DNA from: Azorinus chamasolen | Taxonomy: Eukaryota > Mollusca > Bivalvia > Cardiida > Solecurtidae | Direction: 5' to 3' | DNA: 64,000 nt | NCBI GenBank assembly: GCA_963576725.1 | Contig: OY755240.1 | Span: 16,346,440 to 16,410,439, forward strand | Part shown: positions 50,253 through 60,085 of the stretch, piece after piece | Layout: the number at the start of each line of letters is the position of its first letter | Numbering within the stretch: position 1 is the first letter of the stretch | The notes under the pieces: model-generated | Seen by the model: only the letters and a program-made list of their open reading frames with translations | Databases searched by the model: none | What the model was told of the DNA's origin: nothing | Translations under genes and position numbers: made by a program

Positions 50253-50471
50253 TTAACCTTTTACTCCATGAATATTCATGTAGGAAATAATGACATGAAT
50301 TGTAATCGACTGAATGTTTATACATGTTAAAACGTATGAATCAGATCTGTATCATTTCATGGGCAAATAGAGCAAATCCTGATCAGACAGCTTCAGCAGG
50401 AGCCGTCCGATCTGAGTCTACTTTGTTTACAAATGCGTTGTTAAAAGCGCATCTATGGAGTAAAGGGTTAA
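50253..50471 (+). mobile_element. A2 MITE, complete
   Basis: 219 bp. TTAACCTTTTACTCCATGAA to TATGGAGTAAAGGGTTAA. Core worn on the left (CAGACAGCTTCAGCAGGAGC). The two ends read GTTAACCTTTTACTCCAT against ATGGAGTAAAGGGTTAA, a clear terminal inverted repeat. Confidence 0.92.
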
Positions 50472-50807
50472 GTAATTTCATTTGGTAAATAGGATTTCTA
50501 TTTTCTATTCTAGATCATTTGCGTTTTCTAAATCAGGTTTGTACATTAGTAACAGTATCACATTGATCAAACGTTCATTACATGTGTTTTTTATATATGT
50601 CTAGCCCTCAGCTGTGCAACAAAAAACTAAAAGGAATCCAGCAGTAGCTGATCAGAAATTATCAGAATGGCAGTTAGACAAACTTTATAACATATAATAA
50701 CAATTAAGAACTTTTCTAGCAGCTACTGTCTATTAACTCTTATCAGGCTGCAAAAACAATTATGTCTGATCAAAGTCACCTAGTGCAGTTTTTAAATTCA
50801 GGGTCGT
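50472..50807. other. Unassigned DNA
   Basis: No gene or repeat recognised. Confidence 0.4.
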
Positions 50808-51022
50808 TTAACCCTTTACTCAATAAGTACGCATCTCTACCCTTTGCAAACAGTAGAAACAGACCAGACGGCTCCTGTAACAGACGTCTGATCAGGGTGT
50901 GCTCTATTTGTTTATGAAACAATATAGATTTATTCTACATTTTCTGCCATGGCCAAACATTCCTCTGTTCCTGTGTCATTATAAAAAATAAACTAATTAA
51001 TACTCAAGATGTAATATGTTAA
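50808..51022 (-). mobile_element. A2 MITE abutting A1
   Basis: TTAACCCTTTACTCAATAAG, core CAGACGGCTCCTGTAACAGA, ATAGATTTATTCTACATTTT. The far end is shortened before TTAA 51019. Confidence 0.82.
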
Positions 51023-51267
51023 CCCTTTCCCTGTTTTATGAATATTCAAAAGTTCAATACCTACTGAATATTCATGGACATACTAGTTATAATGAAATAT
51101 GGAAGGTGGCACATTGTAGTAATTTCAGAAAGTAAAGATACAGTTCTATCAAATTATATTAGCAAACAGAGCAGACCCTGATCAGACGGCTCCTGTAGGA
51201 GCCGTCTGATCTGGGTCTTCTCTGTTTGCAAATGCGTGAAAACACCTTTATATGAGGGAAATGGTTA
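51019..51267 (+). mobile_element. A1 MITE, complete
   Basis: 249 bp. TTAACCCTTTCCCTGTTTTA to GAGGGAAATGGTTAA. Core CAGACGGCTCCTGTAGGAGC. Confidence 0.93.
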
Positions 51268-51393
51268 AGCTTTTGAGAAACTATCATATGAGCGTAAATC
51301 AGTTTGGCTCCTGATGAGATGCCGAGTTACTCGGCGTCTCATCAGGATCCAAACTGTTTGCAAATGCGAGTCAGGTCGCGGAGAGCAGGATAA
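51264..51393 (+). mobile_element. B1 MITE, left flank lost, abutting A1
   Basis: TTAAGCTTTTGAGAAACTAT, CAGTTTGGCTCCTGATGAGA, partner GGCGTCTCATCAGGATCC, then TGCGAGTCAGGTCGCGGAGA. Confidence 0.82.
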
Positions 51394-51694
51394 GAATCAA
51401 CAGTTCCAAGAACATGCGAGTCTTGTTCAGTAGTCCTCGATCATCATAAAACCGCACCGATATTAGCAATATATTGATATGAAAAGAATTCCTGGTTCAT
51501 TTGCTTCGTTTCCCTTAAACGTTATGCTATGCTTACCATGTCTCTAGTAGAGGCAACGATGGTATTTCAATTAGCTTCATTATCGTCAGACATCATATAG
51601 CGTATACTTATTTCTAAAGCAGCTCATTATATCTTTCATGAGCTAATTACCGACAACATAACACTCGGAATGCAATGCAGAGCAACAACTAAAG
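51394..51694. other. Unassigned DNA
   Basis: No gene or repeat recognised. Confidence 0.4.
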
Positions 51695-51818
51695 ATGTGT
51701 ACTCAAGTACTAAAATCGTGATTTCTCCACCAAACCCTATGTTTTGACAACTCTTTAAAATCTAAAGAGTGGTCACAACATAGGGTTTAGTGGAGAAATA
51801 AAGAAGTTATTCGTGAAA
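51695..51818 (+). mobile_element. G-family foldback
   Basis: GTGTACTCAAGTACTAAAAT, then TTTCTCCACCAAACCCTATG and ACTCTTTA, mirrored by TAAAGAGTGGTCACAACATA and GGGTTTAGTGGAGAAA. AAAGAAGTTATTCGTG follows. No target-site signature was resolved. Confidence 0.85.
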
Positions 51819-51971
51819 ATGTTTCTATTTACGCATCTAATCTGCACCTCCGACAATGTGTTATTTACAGGGAAGCGGTGCAATAAAAGAACCAGTATTC
51901 AATGCTAAACTCCTATTCTGCGTCAGTAAAGTCTCACATATGCAACCACATACCTTATTTATATATGAGTC

Positions 51972-52065
51972 TATTAAAGCAGGTTGTTGCTTAATGCATT
52001 AAGCTACTGTCTTTTAGTAACATACCTTTCTAGTATACCCATAATTCATTCCTTTGTAGATGTAA
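51972..52065. mobile_element. C-family scrap, palindrome collapsed
   Basis: TAAAGCAGGTTGTTGCTTAA joins TGCATTAAGCTACTGTCTTT, so the whole hairpin centre is gone. Confidence 0.65.
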
Positions 52066-52107
52066 TAAGGCATCACCATATCTATACATGTAGCATATAT
52101 CCGTACC

Positions 52108-52356
52108 TTAACCCTTTCCCTGTTCTGTATTTAGGCCAACTTTTAATACCTACTGAATATTCATTAACAGAACAGTTACAAAGAAATATGGAAGGTGGAA
52201 CATTGAAGACAATTTAGAAAGCAAAGAAACAGATCTATCAAATTCTATTAGCAAACAGAGCAGACCCTGATCAGACGGCTCCTCTAGGAGCCGTCTGATC
52301 TGGGTCTACTCTGTTTGCAAATGCGTGAAAACACGTTTATATGAGGGAAAGGGTTA
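52108..52356 (+). mobile_element. A1 MITE, complete, best-preserved
   Basis: 249 bp. TTAACCCTTTCCCTGTTCTG to TATGAGGGAAAGGGTTAG. The core CAGACGGCTCCTCTAGGAGC is perfect to ±30 bp. Reference copy for A1. Confidence 0.94.
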
Positions 52357-52384
52357 GAATGCAAAACATATTCGTGTTTGGGTG

Positions 52385-52409
52385 TTGGTATTAGCGAGAC
52401 TTTTACTGT
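52385..52409. mobile_element. Solo C-family right end
   Basis: TATTAGCGAGACTTTTACTG then TA; no body adjacent. Confidence 0.55.
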
Positions 52410-52417
52410 ACTTGTGA

Positions 52418-52600
52418 CGTCACTGGTTATTTACAAACATCTTGTTTTTCGATGAGACGACGAGTAACGTCTCGTCGGTATCAACACTGTTTGGCACTCA
52501 GACAAGAGTTTCCAAAAGGATTGATCGAATTTAAGGTAAACAAATTTACAGCAGATCCTAGTTTGGGACAAATATTATGTTTTCCAGCAGGAACACTGAC
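52418..52600 (-). mobile_element. B1 MITE, worn
   Basis: TTATTTACAAACATCTTGTT, GATGAGACGACGAGTAACGT, CTCGTCGGTATC, then GGATTGATCGAATTTAAGGT. Confidence 0.72.
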
Positions 52601-52718
52601 AAGAGGTGAATAGTTTTGATAAGAGCTTGGCACGGGGTGGTTTTCGTATACATGATAATACTAATGATCTCAGTCAGGTGTAAAACACCAGCGCATGTTG
52701 AGTATCCTTGCATTGCCC

Positions 52719-52909
52719 ATAACCTTTCATTTCATGAATATTCAATAAGGAAACTCAAAACTTGTTATCGCAAATTAACACAGGAATTTTTGACAATTGT
52801 TGACCATACAATCACATAAGCAAACAGAGCAAACCCTGACCTGATGTCTGATCTGGGTCTATTCTGTTTGAAAGGCATTAAAATGCGAATCTGTGGAGTA
52901 AATGATTAA
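52719..52909 (+). mobile_element. A2 MITE, core shortened
   Basis: CATTTCATGAATATTCAATA, CACATAAGCAAACAGAGC, CTGATGTCTGATCTGGGTCT, ending GGAGTAAATGATTAA. Confidence 0.8.
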
Positions 52910-53034
52910 CATGTATATAATTATATATAAGCTCTAGCTGTGCTCTGAGAAAAAATGTTGAAGGTAATACTGCAGGAGGAGCATGTAGCATTAACAGCAA
53001 ATGAAGCTGTTTCAAGAACGATCATACTTATACA

Positions 53035-53243
53035 TACAGTAAAACCCCTCTAATGCGGTCACTTAATGAACAAACATGACTGTCTTCATAGGCAGGTGGT
53101 TGCTTAATGCAGGACGAAAGTTGTGCAGAAAGCTCATATAGGAGCTTTCTGCATAACTTTCGTCCTGCATTAAGCTACCACCTGCCTTTGTCACTGTGAA
53201 TTATGCCCCTTTTTGTCGGTCGCATTAGAGGGGTTTTACTGTA
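53035..53243. mobile_element. C1 MITE, complete
   Basis: 209 bp. TACAGTAAAACCCCTCTAAT to ATTAGAGGGGTTTTACTGTA. Arms GTTGTGCAG against CTGCATAAC. Confidence 0.94.
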
Positions 53244-53264
53244 ACATGAATGCTATATGCCGGA

Positions 53265-53735
53265 TTGATCAGTACTTACATACAACACTACATTTATATG
53301 CCAGAGTCGTTAATACTTATATACAATGGCTGTACTAATGCTATATATTATATTGATCAACTGTCCAGATAAAATGCGTAAATTAAAACATTTTGCAAGA
53401 ATAACTTCTTTATTTCTCCACCAAACCCTATGTTGTGACCACTGGTTACAGCATAGGGTTATAACATAGGGTTGGGTGGAGAAAATACGATTTGATCACT
53501 TGAGTACGCACCTTTATCTGTTGGTCTGTTGATCAATACGTACGTATAACACGAATGTTATAAACAAGGGCGATCTCTTACATTTACCACGAAAGCTATA
53601 TGCAAGAGTGATCAAAACCTACATATAACACAAATGTGTATATATATGCCAGAGCGATCAATATTTACACATAACACGAATGCTATATGCTAAATAGCTC
53701 AATACCTACGGATCATATGAATACTAATGATCGGA
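53265..53735. repeat. Decayed tandem array interrupted by G
   Basis: ATAACACGAATGCTATATGC-like units follow GATCAATACTTACAT-like phrases near 53270, 53310, 53530, 53610, 53665 and 53695. Unit length is irregular. Confidence 0.7.
53395..53512 (-). mobile_element. G-family foldback in the array
   Basis: AAGAATAACTTCTTTATTTC, TCCACCAAACCCTATGTTGT, then a duplicated GCATAGGGTTATAACATAGG, GTTGGGTGGAGAAAATACG and ACTTGAGTACGCACC. Reverse to 51695. Confidence 0.85.
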
Positions 53736-53977
53736 TATGCATGAAACATACTGCTAGTGAAATGACTATATACATCAATGACACTGAGCGGGGAGAGTCA
53801 TACGTGACGTTTCTGGAAACATATATTATAAAGCAAACAGAACCCTGTAAATACTACAGAAAAAAATATCCAAGTGACAGAATGGCTAGATCTACATACC
53901 TTATTTTCATTCTGTTATATATTGTATAAATCGGGCAAAGGTCGATAGCTTCTTTCAAACCTTGCACATGATGTTGA

Positions 53978-54269
53978 TAAACCCTTTATTCCATATAACA
54001 CATTTGCTAACAGTACAGACCCAGAACAGATGGCCCCTGTAGGGAATGTCTGGTCAGGGTCTGATCCCCTGTAGGGAATGTCTGGCCAGGGTCTGATCCC
54101 CTGTAGGGAATGTCTGGCCAGGGTCTGATCGCTAAGCTTTTGCAATTGATTATATATTTATTTTATGGCAAAACATTTCTGTGTCCATGTGCTATTACTA
54201 AAAGTAATCTAATCAATGTTGCTGACGTCATTATTTCTTACATGAATATTCAATGGGGTAAAGGGTTAA
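53978..54269 (-). mobile_element. A2 MITE with amplified core
   Basis: TAAACCCTTTATTCCATATA to TATTCAATGGGGTAAAGGGT then TAA. Its core is triplicated. Confidence 0.83.
54029..54124. repeat. 32-bp tandem copies of an A2 core
   Basis: CTGATCCCCTGTAGGGAATG then TCTGGCCAGGGT at 54061 and 54093, with a divergent first unit ending at 54060. Each unit keeps CCCCTGTAGGG. Confidence 0.92.
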
Positions 54270-54374
54270 ATAAATACAAGCAGGCTTTGTTTAAGCAGAG
54301 TACAGCTGCAGCCTTTGCCAGCAGTCAATGATGAACGTCGACTGGGGCTTGCTTACTCACACATTCGGATGGCG

Positions 54375-54624
54375 TTAACTCTTTCGGTGCCATTGTCGCC
54401 TGTTGGCACCATTGAAAACAGTGCAGTCCCAGGTCAAATGCCGCCTTTTTAAGGCGGCATCTGACCTGGGACTTCACTGTTTTCTGTATTATTTTAGCCC
54501 AAGCATAAAGATTTTAAAAAACAAATGTTTTACTAATATACCTTTATTATTTAGTTATTAATTATATTTAATACGAAATTATTATTGCAGACGACACTTT
54601 TAAATTTGGCGCCAAAAGAGTTAA
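54375..54624 (-). mobile_element. F MITE, complete
   Basis: TTAACTCTTTCGGTGCCATT to TTGGCGCCAAAAGAGTTAA. Hairpin AGTCCCAGGTCAAATGCCGC paired with GCGGCATCTGACCTGGGACT, where AATGCC/GGCATC differs from 44368. Confidence 0.9.
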
Positions 54625-54657
54625 CAATTCAAATAAAGGGAATACGAGTACATCGCA

Positions 54658-54713
54658 ATGTGCAAGCAGTGCAGAGCCTGGTCAGAGGGCTCCTAGAGAA
54701 AACCTCTGATAAC
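54658..54713. mobile_element. A-core fragment
   Basis: GTGCAAGCAGTGCAGAGCCT and GGTCAGAGGGCTCCTAGAG, with only CCTCTGATAAC of the partner. Confidence 0.6.
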
Positions 54714-55116
54714 ATATTTCACAGTTTTCCATTCCAAATCTTCAAGCAAATTTTAAACCTTTCTTACTGAATAAACTATATCATTAAACATGACGGATGA
54801 TTCCGTTGAAAATTCGGATTTAAAAAGATTAACTCGTTTCAAGGTCTGTTCGTTACTTCGTTACTTTTTAAACTTATTGTAGGCAAGAAATCTAAAAAAA
54901 AATCACACTGAACGTACCTATTTGTTATCCTATTATTCAAAGTGTCTCGATCCCAGAAAGACATTCATGAAAACCCATTCCTAAATCGACAAAGCTTTCC
55001 TAAAATGTGATAAAGCTTGAAGAAGTCAATCCATTATTACTGGCCATTGAATCAATAAGCATTCAAATGAATATATATTCATGACACGCGAGTTTACTAT
55101 ACATTCCATATAATGC
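54714..55116. other. Unassigned DNA
   Basis: A+T-rich; no gene or repeat recognised. Confidence 0.4.
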
Positions 55117-55363
55117 TTAACCCTTAACCTGATAGAGATACATTTTCACACCTTTGCAAACAGAGTAAATCCAGATCAGACGGCTCCTATATGATCCGTC
55201 TGATCAGGATCTGCTCTGTTTGCTTATGGAATTACATATATATTGTTCTTCGGTTTCTGCAATGGCAGAACATCATGTGCTCACATGCCTTTATGAAAAA
55301 TTCAGCTAATTAATAGACATGACATCATTATGTTTTTATGAATATTTATCAGGTAAAGGGTAA
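55117..55363 (-). mobile_element. A2 MITE, complete
   Basis: TTAACCCTTAACCTGATAGA to TATCAGGTAAAGGGTAA. Core CAGACGGCTCCTATATGATC. The terminal variant CCTGATA mirrors TATCAGG. Confidence 0.9.
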
Positions 55364-55479
55364 AAGATTTGCGAATTAGTCCAGATACACCCAGATGACT
55401 GAATCCAATTTACTCGTGAGTATGTTCAGCTACATTACTTTAGTCAAAAAAGTACGGAAATTGTATCCAATGCATATGG

Positions 55480-55850
55480 TTGCCATGCCAACAAACATAT
55501 ATCTTTGTCGTGACAACAAACACACATATATCTGAACAAATACTTGTTTGCCGTGCGAACAAACATATACAGTACAAATTCGATACTACCAAATTCTAGT
55601 AATGGAGGATGTATGTCTTTGTAGGCAGGTGGCTGCTTAATGCATGGTGAAAGTCATGCAAAAAGCTCCTTTAGGAGCTTTCTGCATGTCTTTCATCCTG
55701 CATTAAGCTGTCACATGTGTTACAAATCAATACTGGTACCTGTCGGAGTGTTCGTAGTATCGATATTTTACTGTATATCTGAACAAAGAACGATGTGCCG
55801 TACGAACAAACATTATTATATCTGAACAAAGAACACCTTACATTACTATA
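55480..55850. repeat. Short irregular repeat split by a C element
   Basis: TATATCTGAACAAA and CCGT(G/A)CGAACAAACAT recur at 55500-55566 and again at 55776-55845. The C insert interrupts the series. Confidence 0.7.
55568..55775. mobile_element. C-family MITE with a TCGATACTAC end
   Basis: TACAGTACAAATTCGATACT and GTAGTATCGATATTTTACTG then TA. Palindrome GCATGGTGAAAGTCATGC with partner CTTTCATCCTGC. Confidence 0.88.
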
Positions 55851-56206
55851 ACACAGTCATCCATGGCATAAAGTCGTCATGTACAGGACACTCATACAAA
55901 TTGTTATACATCTAGACAATGTCACAGTCAAATGAAGAATGTTGTTTTCTCACTCCTGTAAATGAAAACCGCGGTCTAAATTCCATTTTCAATACACTTA
56001 TAACTGATGAATATATTAGTATATTTATATTCTCTAACGTCACGAGTCCAATCCTTCACTTCATTGCTGTACAGATTACTAGCAGCTGTCTTAGATAGCG
56101 GCATCCTTTGTCTGTTCTCGCCACTATTTGAAATCTGTGCATTTACAAAACATCTTCGTACCAATGTGTTACAATTTGTCATGCAAGTGTTGTTGAGAGA
56201 TCAGAA
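55851..56206. other. Possible 3' UTR or unassigned DNA
   Basis: Lies just past the stop of the candidate exon on minus. No canonical AATAAA was seen on that strand, so UTR status is only a possibility. Confidence 0.35.
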
Positions 56207-56483
56207 CTACACGAGAACAAAGTCGTATTCGCTGTGCTGGTTGCATGTCTTAGACTCATGGTGGGTGAGCATTTTCCATTTGCCGTGGCAGTTCCGCGCT
56301 TCAATTGCCTTCCATGTTGTTTCCTCCTTGAAGACGCCATGGCCACGGCATCGTTCGAGCCTTTTGTTCATGGAGGTGGGCTGGCACTCAACACAGACCT
56401 CTGCACCCTTTTCCAAAACCTTTGCCCAGGAGTTGTTCTTGCAGGCTCGGCCAGCATGTGTGATTTTGAACATGGCGCGGTAT
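56207..56483 (-). CDS. Candidate host-gene terminal exon, cysteine-rich protein
   Basis: On minus, a strong acceptor (pyrimidine-rich TATCTTTCTATTTTCAG) at about 56500-56484 precedes an open frame that runs to a TAG at 56209-56207. The exon is clearly richer in G+C than its surroundings and is not made of any repeat family here. With a phase-1 junction the peptide begins YRAMFKITHAGRACKNNSW and continues about 90 residues to SEYDFVLV. It has six cysteines: C-x15-C-x2-C-x11-C-x19-C-x14-C by my count, which suggests a disulphide-bonded, perhaps secreted, domain. I do not recognise the family. No upstream exon or poly(A) signal was found, so gene structure and even expression are inference. The ATG at 56473 may be internal rather than a start. 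Confidence 0.55.
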
Positions 56484-56500
56484 CTGAAAATAGAAAGATA

Positions 56501-56807
56501 TAAACATCACCATTAGTCTTGCACACTAATCACAGTGTAGCTAAGTCCGTCCTTACCCTATGTCTCTAGAATAGATTGTAAGAAATCATAACATCATGGC
56601 TAAATAAGACAAAGATTAATCCTTCACTCCATAAATATGCCTTTCTACCCAGTATATATGTAGTAAGCATTCACTTGATGCTTGAAACGTCTATGTTAAA
56701 TTAGTAATTAGTCGCTTTTACTGGTTAACAGTAAAAGTGTTCTAATAGTGTCTTAAAACAAGTTCTACTCTGTAAGGATGTTTGATAGTATTTGAAAACA
56801 CACTCCT
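56501..56807. other. Possible intron or unassigned DNA
   Basis: Upstream of the acceptor on minus. Contains an A2 end scrap near 56620-56645 (CACTCCATAAATATGCCTTT). No second exon recognised. Confidence 0.35.
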
Positions 56808-57185
56808 TTACCTCGTGAATATTCATGTGAGAAATAATGACACCATGAATATCGATTAGATTACTTTTTATAATGGCATTTAACCAATTTGCTCCCAGTG
56901 GATTCTTCCATGCTTATATATTGGATTAGTCTATTTTTATCTAAGGGATGTCAGGTCAAAATTATTGTTTTGTTTTATATTGAATTTCCTATCAGCAAAA
57001 AGTGTAGACTCTGGTCAGACGCCGCATTATGCGGCGTCTGATCAGAGTATACACTGTTTGCCTATGTCCCATATATGGGATCGTGGGAGCAAATGGGTTA
57101 AACACAGACATCTTTGGTCCTGATGGAACCGGTAGACTCAGATTCCCGATGATCAGACGTCTTCTGATCTGGGTCTATTACAGAA
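56808..57185 (+). mobile_element. A2 MITE holding D
   Basis: CTTTACCTCGTGAATATTCA to TTTTTATAATGGCAT, resuming after D as ACACAGACATCTTTGG. The hairpin is reduced to GATCAGACGTCTTCTGATCT. Confidence 0.8.
56880..57101 (-). mobile_element. D MITE nested in A2
   Basis: TTAACCAATTTGCTCCCAGT to GGGAGCAAATGGGTTAA. Arms GACGCCGCATTATGCGGCGT. The target TTAA lies where A2 usually reads GGCATATGAACAC. Confidence 0.93.
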
Positions 57186-57193
57186 CTACAGAT

Positions 57194-57350
57194 AAAGGTA
57201 CCTACTCAAAATACTAAAATCGTCATTTCTCCACCAAATCCTATGTTGTGACCACTCTTTAGAATCGTCTCTTCGAGACGATTCTAAAGAGTGGTCATAG
57301 CATAGGGTTTGGTGGAGAAATAAAGAAGTTAGTCTTGAACATGTTCTATC
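57194..57350 (+). mobile_element. G-family foldback, fullest copy
   Basis: GGTACCTACTCAAAATACTA, then arms ATTTCTCCACCAAATCCTAT and GACCACTCTTTAGAATCGTC meeting at TCTTCGAGA, mirrored to GGTTTGGTGGAGAAAT. The palindrome spans about 57224-57322. Confidence 0.9.
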
Positions 57351-57579
57351 TGGACGTTTGTCTACTATGTTTTCAATGACGCCAAAAAGGCGTCAAAAGA
57401 CGCCATCATCGTGTTAAGGGTTAAACAAACCATCGCCTACTTAACATATTAAACTCGGCAATAAACAGTTTATCTATCAAATCTCCCTCTTCACCAAACT
57501 CGCACGACAAAATCATGCCTACTTAAGGTTTATGGTCGAAACAAAGTCATAAATACCAGAAAAGCAACACAAACACAAA
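57351..57579. other. Unassigned, with a small GACGCC repeat
   Basis: GACGCCAAAAAGGCGTC and AAAAGACGCC then GGGTTAA at 57378-57423 look like the end of another TTAA element. Its left part is not evident. Confidence 0.45.
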
Positions 57580-57790
57580 CCCTTACACTGCTCTGAAAAA
57601 AATACTGTCTGCTCAAATTTAGATCTAGTGCAAATTTTAAATTTTGACTACTTCCGATTCGATCAAAATTTTCAGAAACTATTGAACGAATGTAAAACAG
57701 CTTGGATCCTGATGAGACGCCGAGTTACTCGGCGTCTCATCTGGATCCAAGCTGTTTGCAAATGATAGACAAGTTGCAGATAACGAGGTA
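57580..57790 (+). mobile_element. B1 MITE, complete or nearly so
   Basis: CTTACACTGCTCTGAAAAAA, ACTACTTCCGATTCGATC, hairpin CAGCTTGGATCCTGATGAGA perfectly paired, ending GCAGATAACGAGG. Confidence 0.88.
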
Positions 57791-58035
57791 AGGGCTGATA
57801 CATGTACTAAGTAATGACATGATAAGCGTCAAATATGAAATATTGCAATAACGTATAGTGTTCAAATGTATAAAAGAACAGTTATCGCTTTGGCAAACTT
57901 CTTGTAAAGGTAGACTTCGATTAGATGACATTAGCTAGTTATTAAACATGTCAACTTTTTAATATATGACGCAAATACAAAACGACCGTAATTATTAAAT
58001 ATTGACATCAAGGACGCCACTGGCGTATCGGTTCA

Positions 58036-58278
58036 TTAAAACCTTTCCCTGTTTAATATTTATGGAAGAAGTGATGACATCATGAATATTAATTAGCAGT
58101 ATTTTGTTACGTCATATATACATAGGGGTTTGTTCGTATTGGTAGAAACTGTATAATTATATCTATGTTATAGCATAAGCAAACAGAGCAGACCCCTGAC
58201 CAGACGGCTCCTATAGGAGCCGTCCGATCTGGGTTTACTCTGTCTGTGAAAATGCGTTTATTTGAAGGAAAGGGTTAA
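58036..58278 (+). mobile_element. A2 MITE, first link of the second TTAA chain
   Basis: TTAAAACCTTTCCCTGTTTA, GATGACATCATGAATATTAA, core CAGACGGCTCCTATAGGAGC, ending TTGAAGGAAAGGGTTAA. Confidence 0.9.
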
Positions 58279-58437
58279 ACCTTTGAATGCGGGACATGTA
58301 TATACTGGCATTTGCAAACAGTGCAGATCCAGATCAGATGGTTCATAGATGAGCATCTGATGACTGTCTACACTGTTTGCCATTCAAACTCCTCTAGGAA
58401 GTTAGATCATTTCAAACTGAATGAGCTCTATGGTTAA
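58275..58437. mobile_element. I element (minor TTAA family), second link
   Basis: TTAAACCTTTGAATGCGGGA, arms GCAAACAGTGCAGATCCAGA and CTACACTGTTTGCCATTCAA, centre ATGGTTCATAGATGAGCAT, then TTAA. Confidence 0.75.
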
Positions 58438-58636
58438 CCCATTCCCTCATATTGACGCCTTTTGACGCCTCTGTCAAGGCCTCTATCTGAAACCATAGGA
58501 GCAAATGCTCTATTTATCACAATGGTTTCAAAACTACGCAATTCTGAAAGTTTCCTTTTCTCTAATGAATGCTCCTTTTCGGTAGATTAATTCAAACAGG
58601 TAGGACCTAAAAATAGCCTTTGAGGAAATGGGTTAA
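58434..58636 (+). mobile_element. E MITE, third link, one arm deleted
   Basis: TTAACCCATTCCCTCATATT to GAGGAAATGGGTTAA. ATCTGAAACCATAGGAGCAA shows the left hairpin arm is gone. Confidence 0.88.
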
Positions 58637-58684
58637 ACCCTGGCGGACTATTTCACTCTAATAATGCAGACTTGATAGGGTTAA
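58633..58684. mobile_element. Short TTAA-bounded segment, fourth link
   Basis: 52 bp: TTAAACCCTGGCGGAC to CTTGATAGGGTTAA. It has CCC/GGG ends but no hairpin; either an internally deleted element or the original spacer. Confidence 0.5.
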
Positions 58685-58925
58685 CCCTCTACCTGACATA
58701 GAAATATTTACGTATTTAAAAACAGAGTAGAACCAGATCATAGAGCTTGTGTAGGAGCTGTTTGATCAGAGTCTGCTCTGTTTACATAATTATGAAATAA
58801 TATAAATCTGATTTTACAGATTTCCCAATAGTCAAACCAAGTTTCCTTATTTATAATGGCATTGTAAAAAATAGGTAATTAGTATGCAATTCAGTCAGTT
58901 ATGTCTTATACTGCAAGGTAAAGAA
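58681..58925 (-). mobile_element. A2 MITE, fifth link
   Basis: TTAACCCTCTACCTGACATA, core worn (CATAGAGCTTGTGTAGGAGC), TTATGAAATAATATAAATCT. It ends near TGCAAGGTAAAG. Confidence 0.78.
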
Positions 58926-58990
58926 GTAAAAATAATATATCATCTTTTCTTCCAAATATGATCTTCAACAATAAATGGGGAAACTATAAA

Positions 58991-59186
58991 CACAGTCTAA
59001 CCTGTCTTAAGCGACCATTGATCTACTGAACATAGGGGTCTTAAAAAGCAGGTGGTTGCTTAATACAGGGCAAAAGTAATGCAGAGAGCTTTCTGCATTA
59101 CTTTTTACCTGCATTAAGCTACCACCTAACTTAAAGACCTATAATAATATATATTTTGAGGGCTGCTTAATACAAGTTCTACTGTA
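58991..59186. mobile_element. C3 MITE, centre deleted
   Basis: ACAGTCTAACCTGTCTTAAG to ACAAGTTCTACTGTA. AATGCAGAGAGCTTTCTGCA shows the loop has lost the CTCC motif. Confidence 0.88.
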
Positions 59187-59266
59187 ACGAAACAGCATTT
59201 ATTTTGATATGACATCTTCCATTTCACTACTCTTTTCCTAAAAATGTTAATTCATCGTAGTTATAA

Positions 59267-59475
59267 ACATTTTCCCAGCTGTGAAAATAACAATGTCTGC
59301 TTAAATTTGAACCTGATACAATTTTGACTACTTCCGATTCGATCAAGCTTTTGAGAAACTATTGACCGAGTGTCAAACAGCTTAGATCCTGATGAGACGC
59401 CGAGTTACTCGGCGTCGCATCTGGATCAAACCTGTTTGCAAGCGTGTGTCACGAATCGCGGATAGCGAGTTAAAA
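59267..59475 (+). mobile_element. B1 MITE
   Basis: CCCAGCTGTGAAAATAACAA, TTGAGAAACTATTGACCGAG, hairpin GATGAGACGCCGAGTTACTC, then ATCGCGGATAGCGAGTTAA. Confidence 0.87.
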
Positions 59476-59680
59476 GTTAATAAGATTAGATTCGTCAAAT
59501 ATATCGAGTAAATTATGTAATTTAAATTCATGAAATATCATACAAAATGCATTAATACGTCTAAAAACTAGGTTATGAGTGTCGATTATGGTAAACGCCC
59601 GCATCACACACGTCTGTAATGAATTAGCTGAAATGCAAACCCATGGGTTTGATATCAGGGGTGACTGTCAGCGGATACAG

Positions 59681-59874
59681 TACAGGAGAACCTGGTTTAA
59701 GCGACCGTTAATTTATTGAACTCGTGAGTCTTTAAAAGCTGGTGGTTGCTTAATGCAGGGTAAAAGTAATGCAGAAAGCTTACCTTTGACCTGCATCAAT
59801 CTACCATGCACCTGCTTTAGAAACTCATAATCAGACATCGTTTTTATGGCCGCTTAAGACAGGTTATACTTGTA
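59681..59874. mobile_element. C3 MITE, right core arm damaged
   Basis: TACAGGAGAACCTGGTTTAA to TTAAGACAGGTTATACTTGT then A. AATGCAGAAAGCTTACCTTT lacks the centre. Confidence 0.83.
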
Positions 59875-59881
59875 AATCTAT

Positions 59882-60085
59882 TACAGCAAACACCATCCAA
59901 ATCGAACGTTTAATAAAGAGTAACTCAAGTAGTTTAGGCAGGTGACTCTTTAAAGAAGGGTGAAAACAGTAAACCCTACCGAAATCTCATTCTGGTTTTA
60001 GTACAAGTGGTAGCTTAATGCAACTTGTAAGTATCGCAGAAATCACCCAAAGGAGCTTAATGCGTTCATGTTGCCATCTATTAAG
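59882..60085. mobile_element. C2 MITE, degraded
   Basis: CAGCAAACACCATCCAAATC, AGTTTAGGCAGGTGACTC, then a second partial core with GTGGTAGCTTAATGCAAC. Possibly two overlapping relics. Confidence 0.5.

Noticed and set aside
56007..56516. 169-codon open frame on plus
   Set aside because: It lies antisense to the candidate exon, has no splice or domain support, and includes the acceptor tract as coding. The minus frame is better supported.
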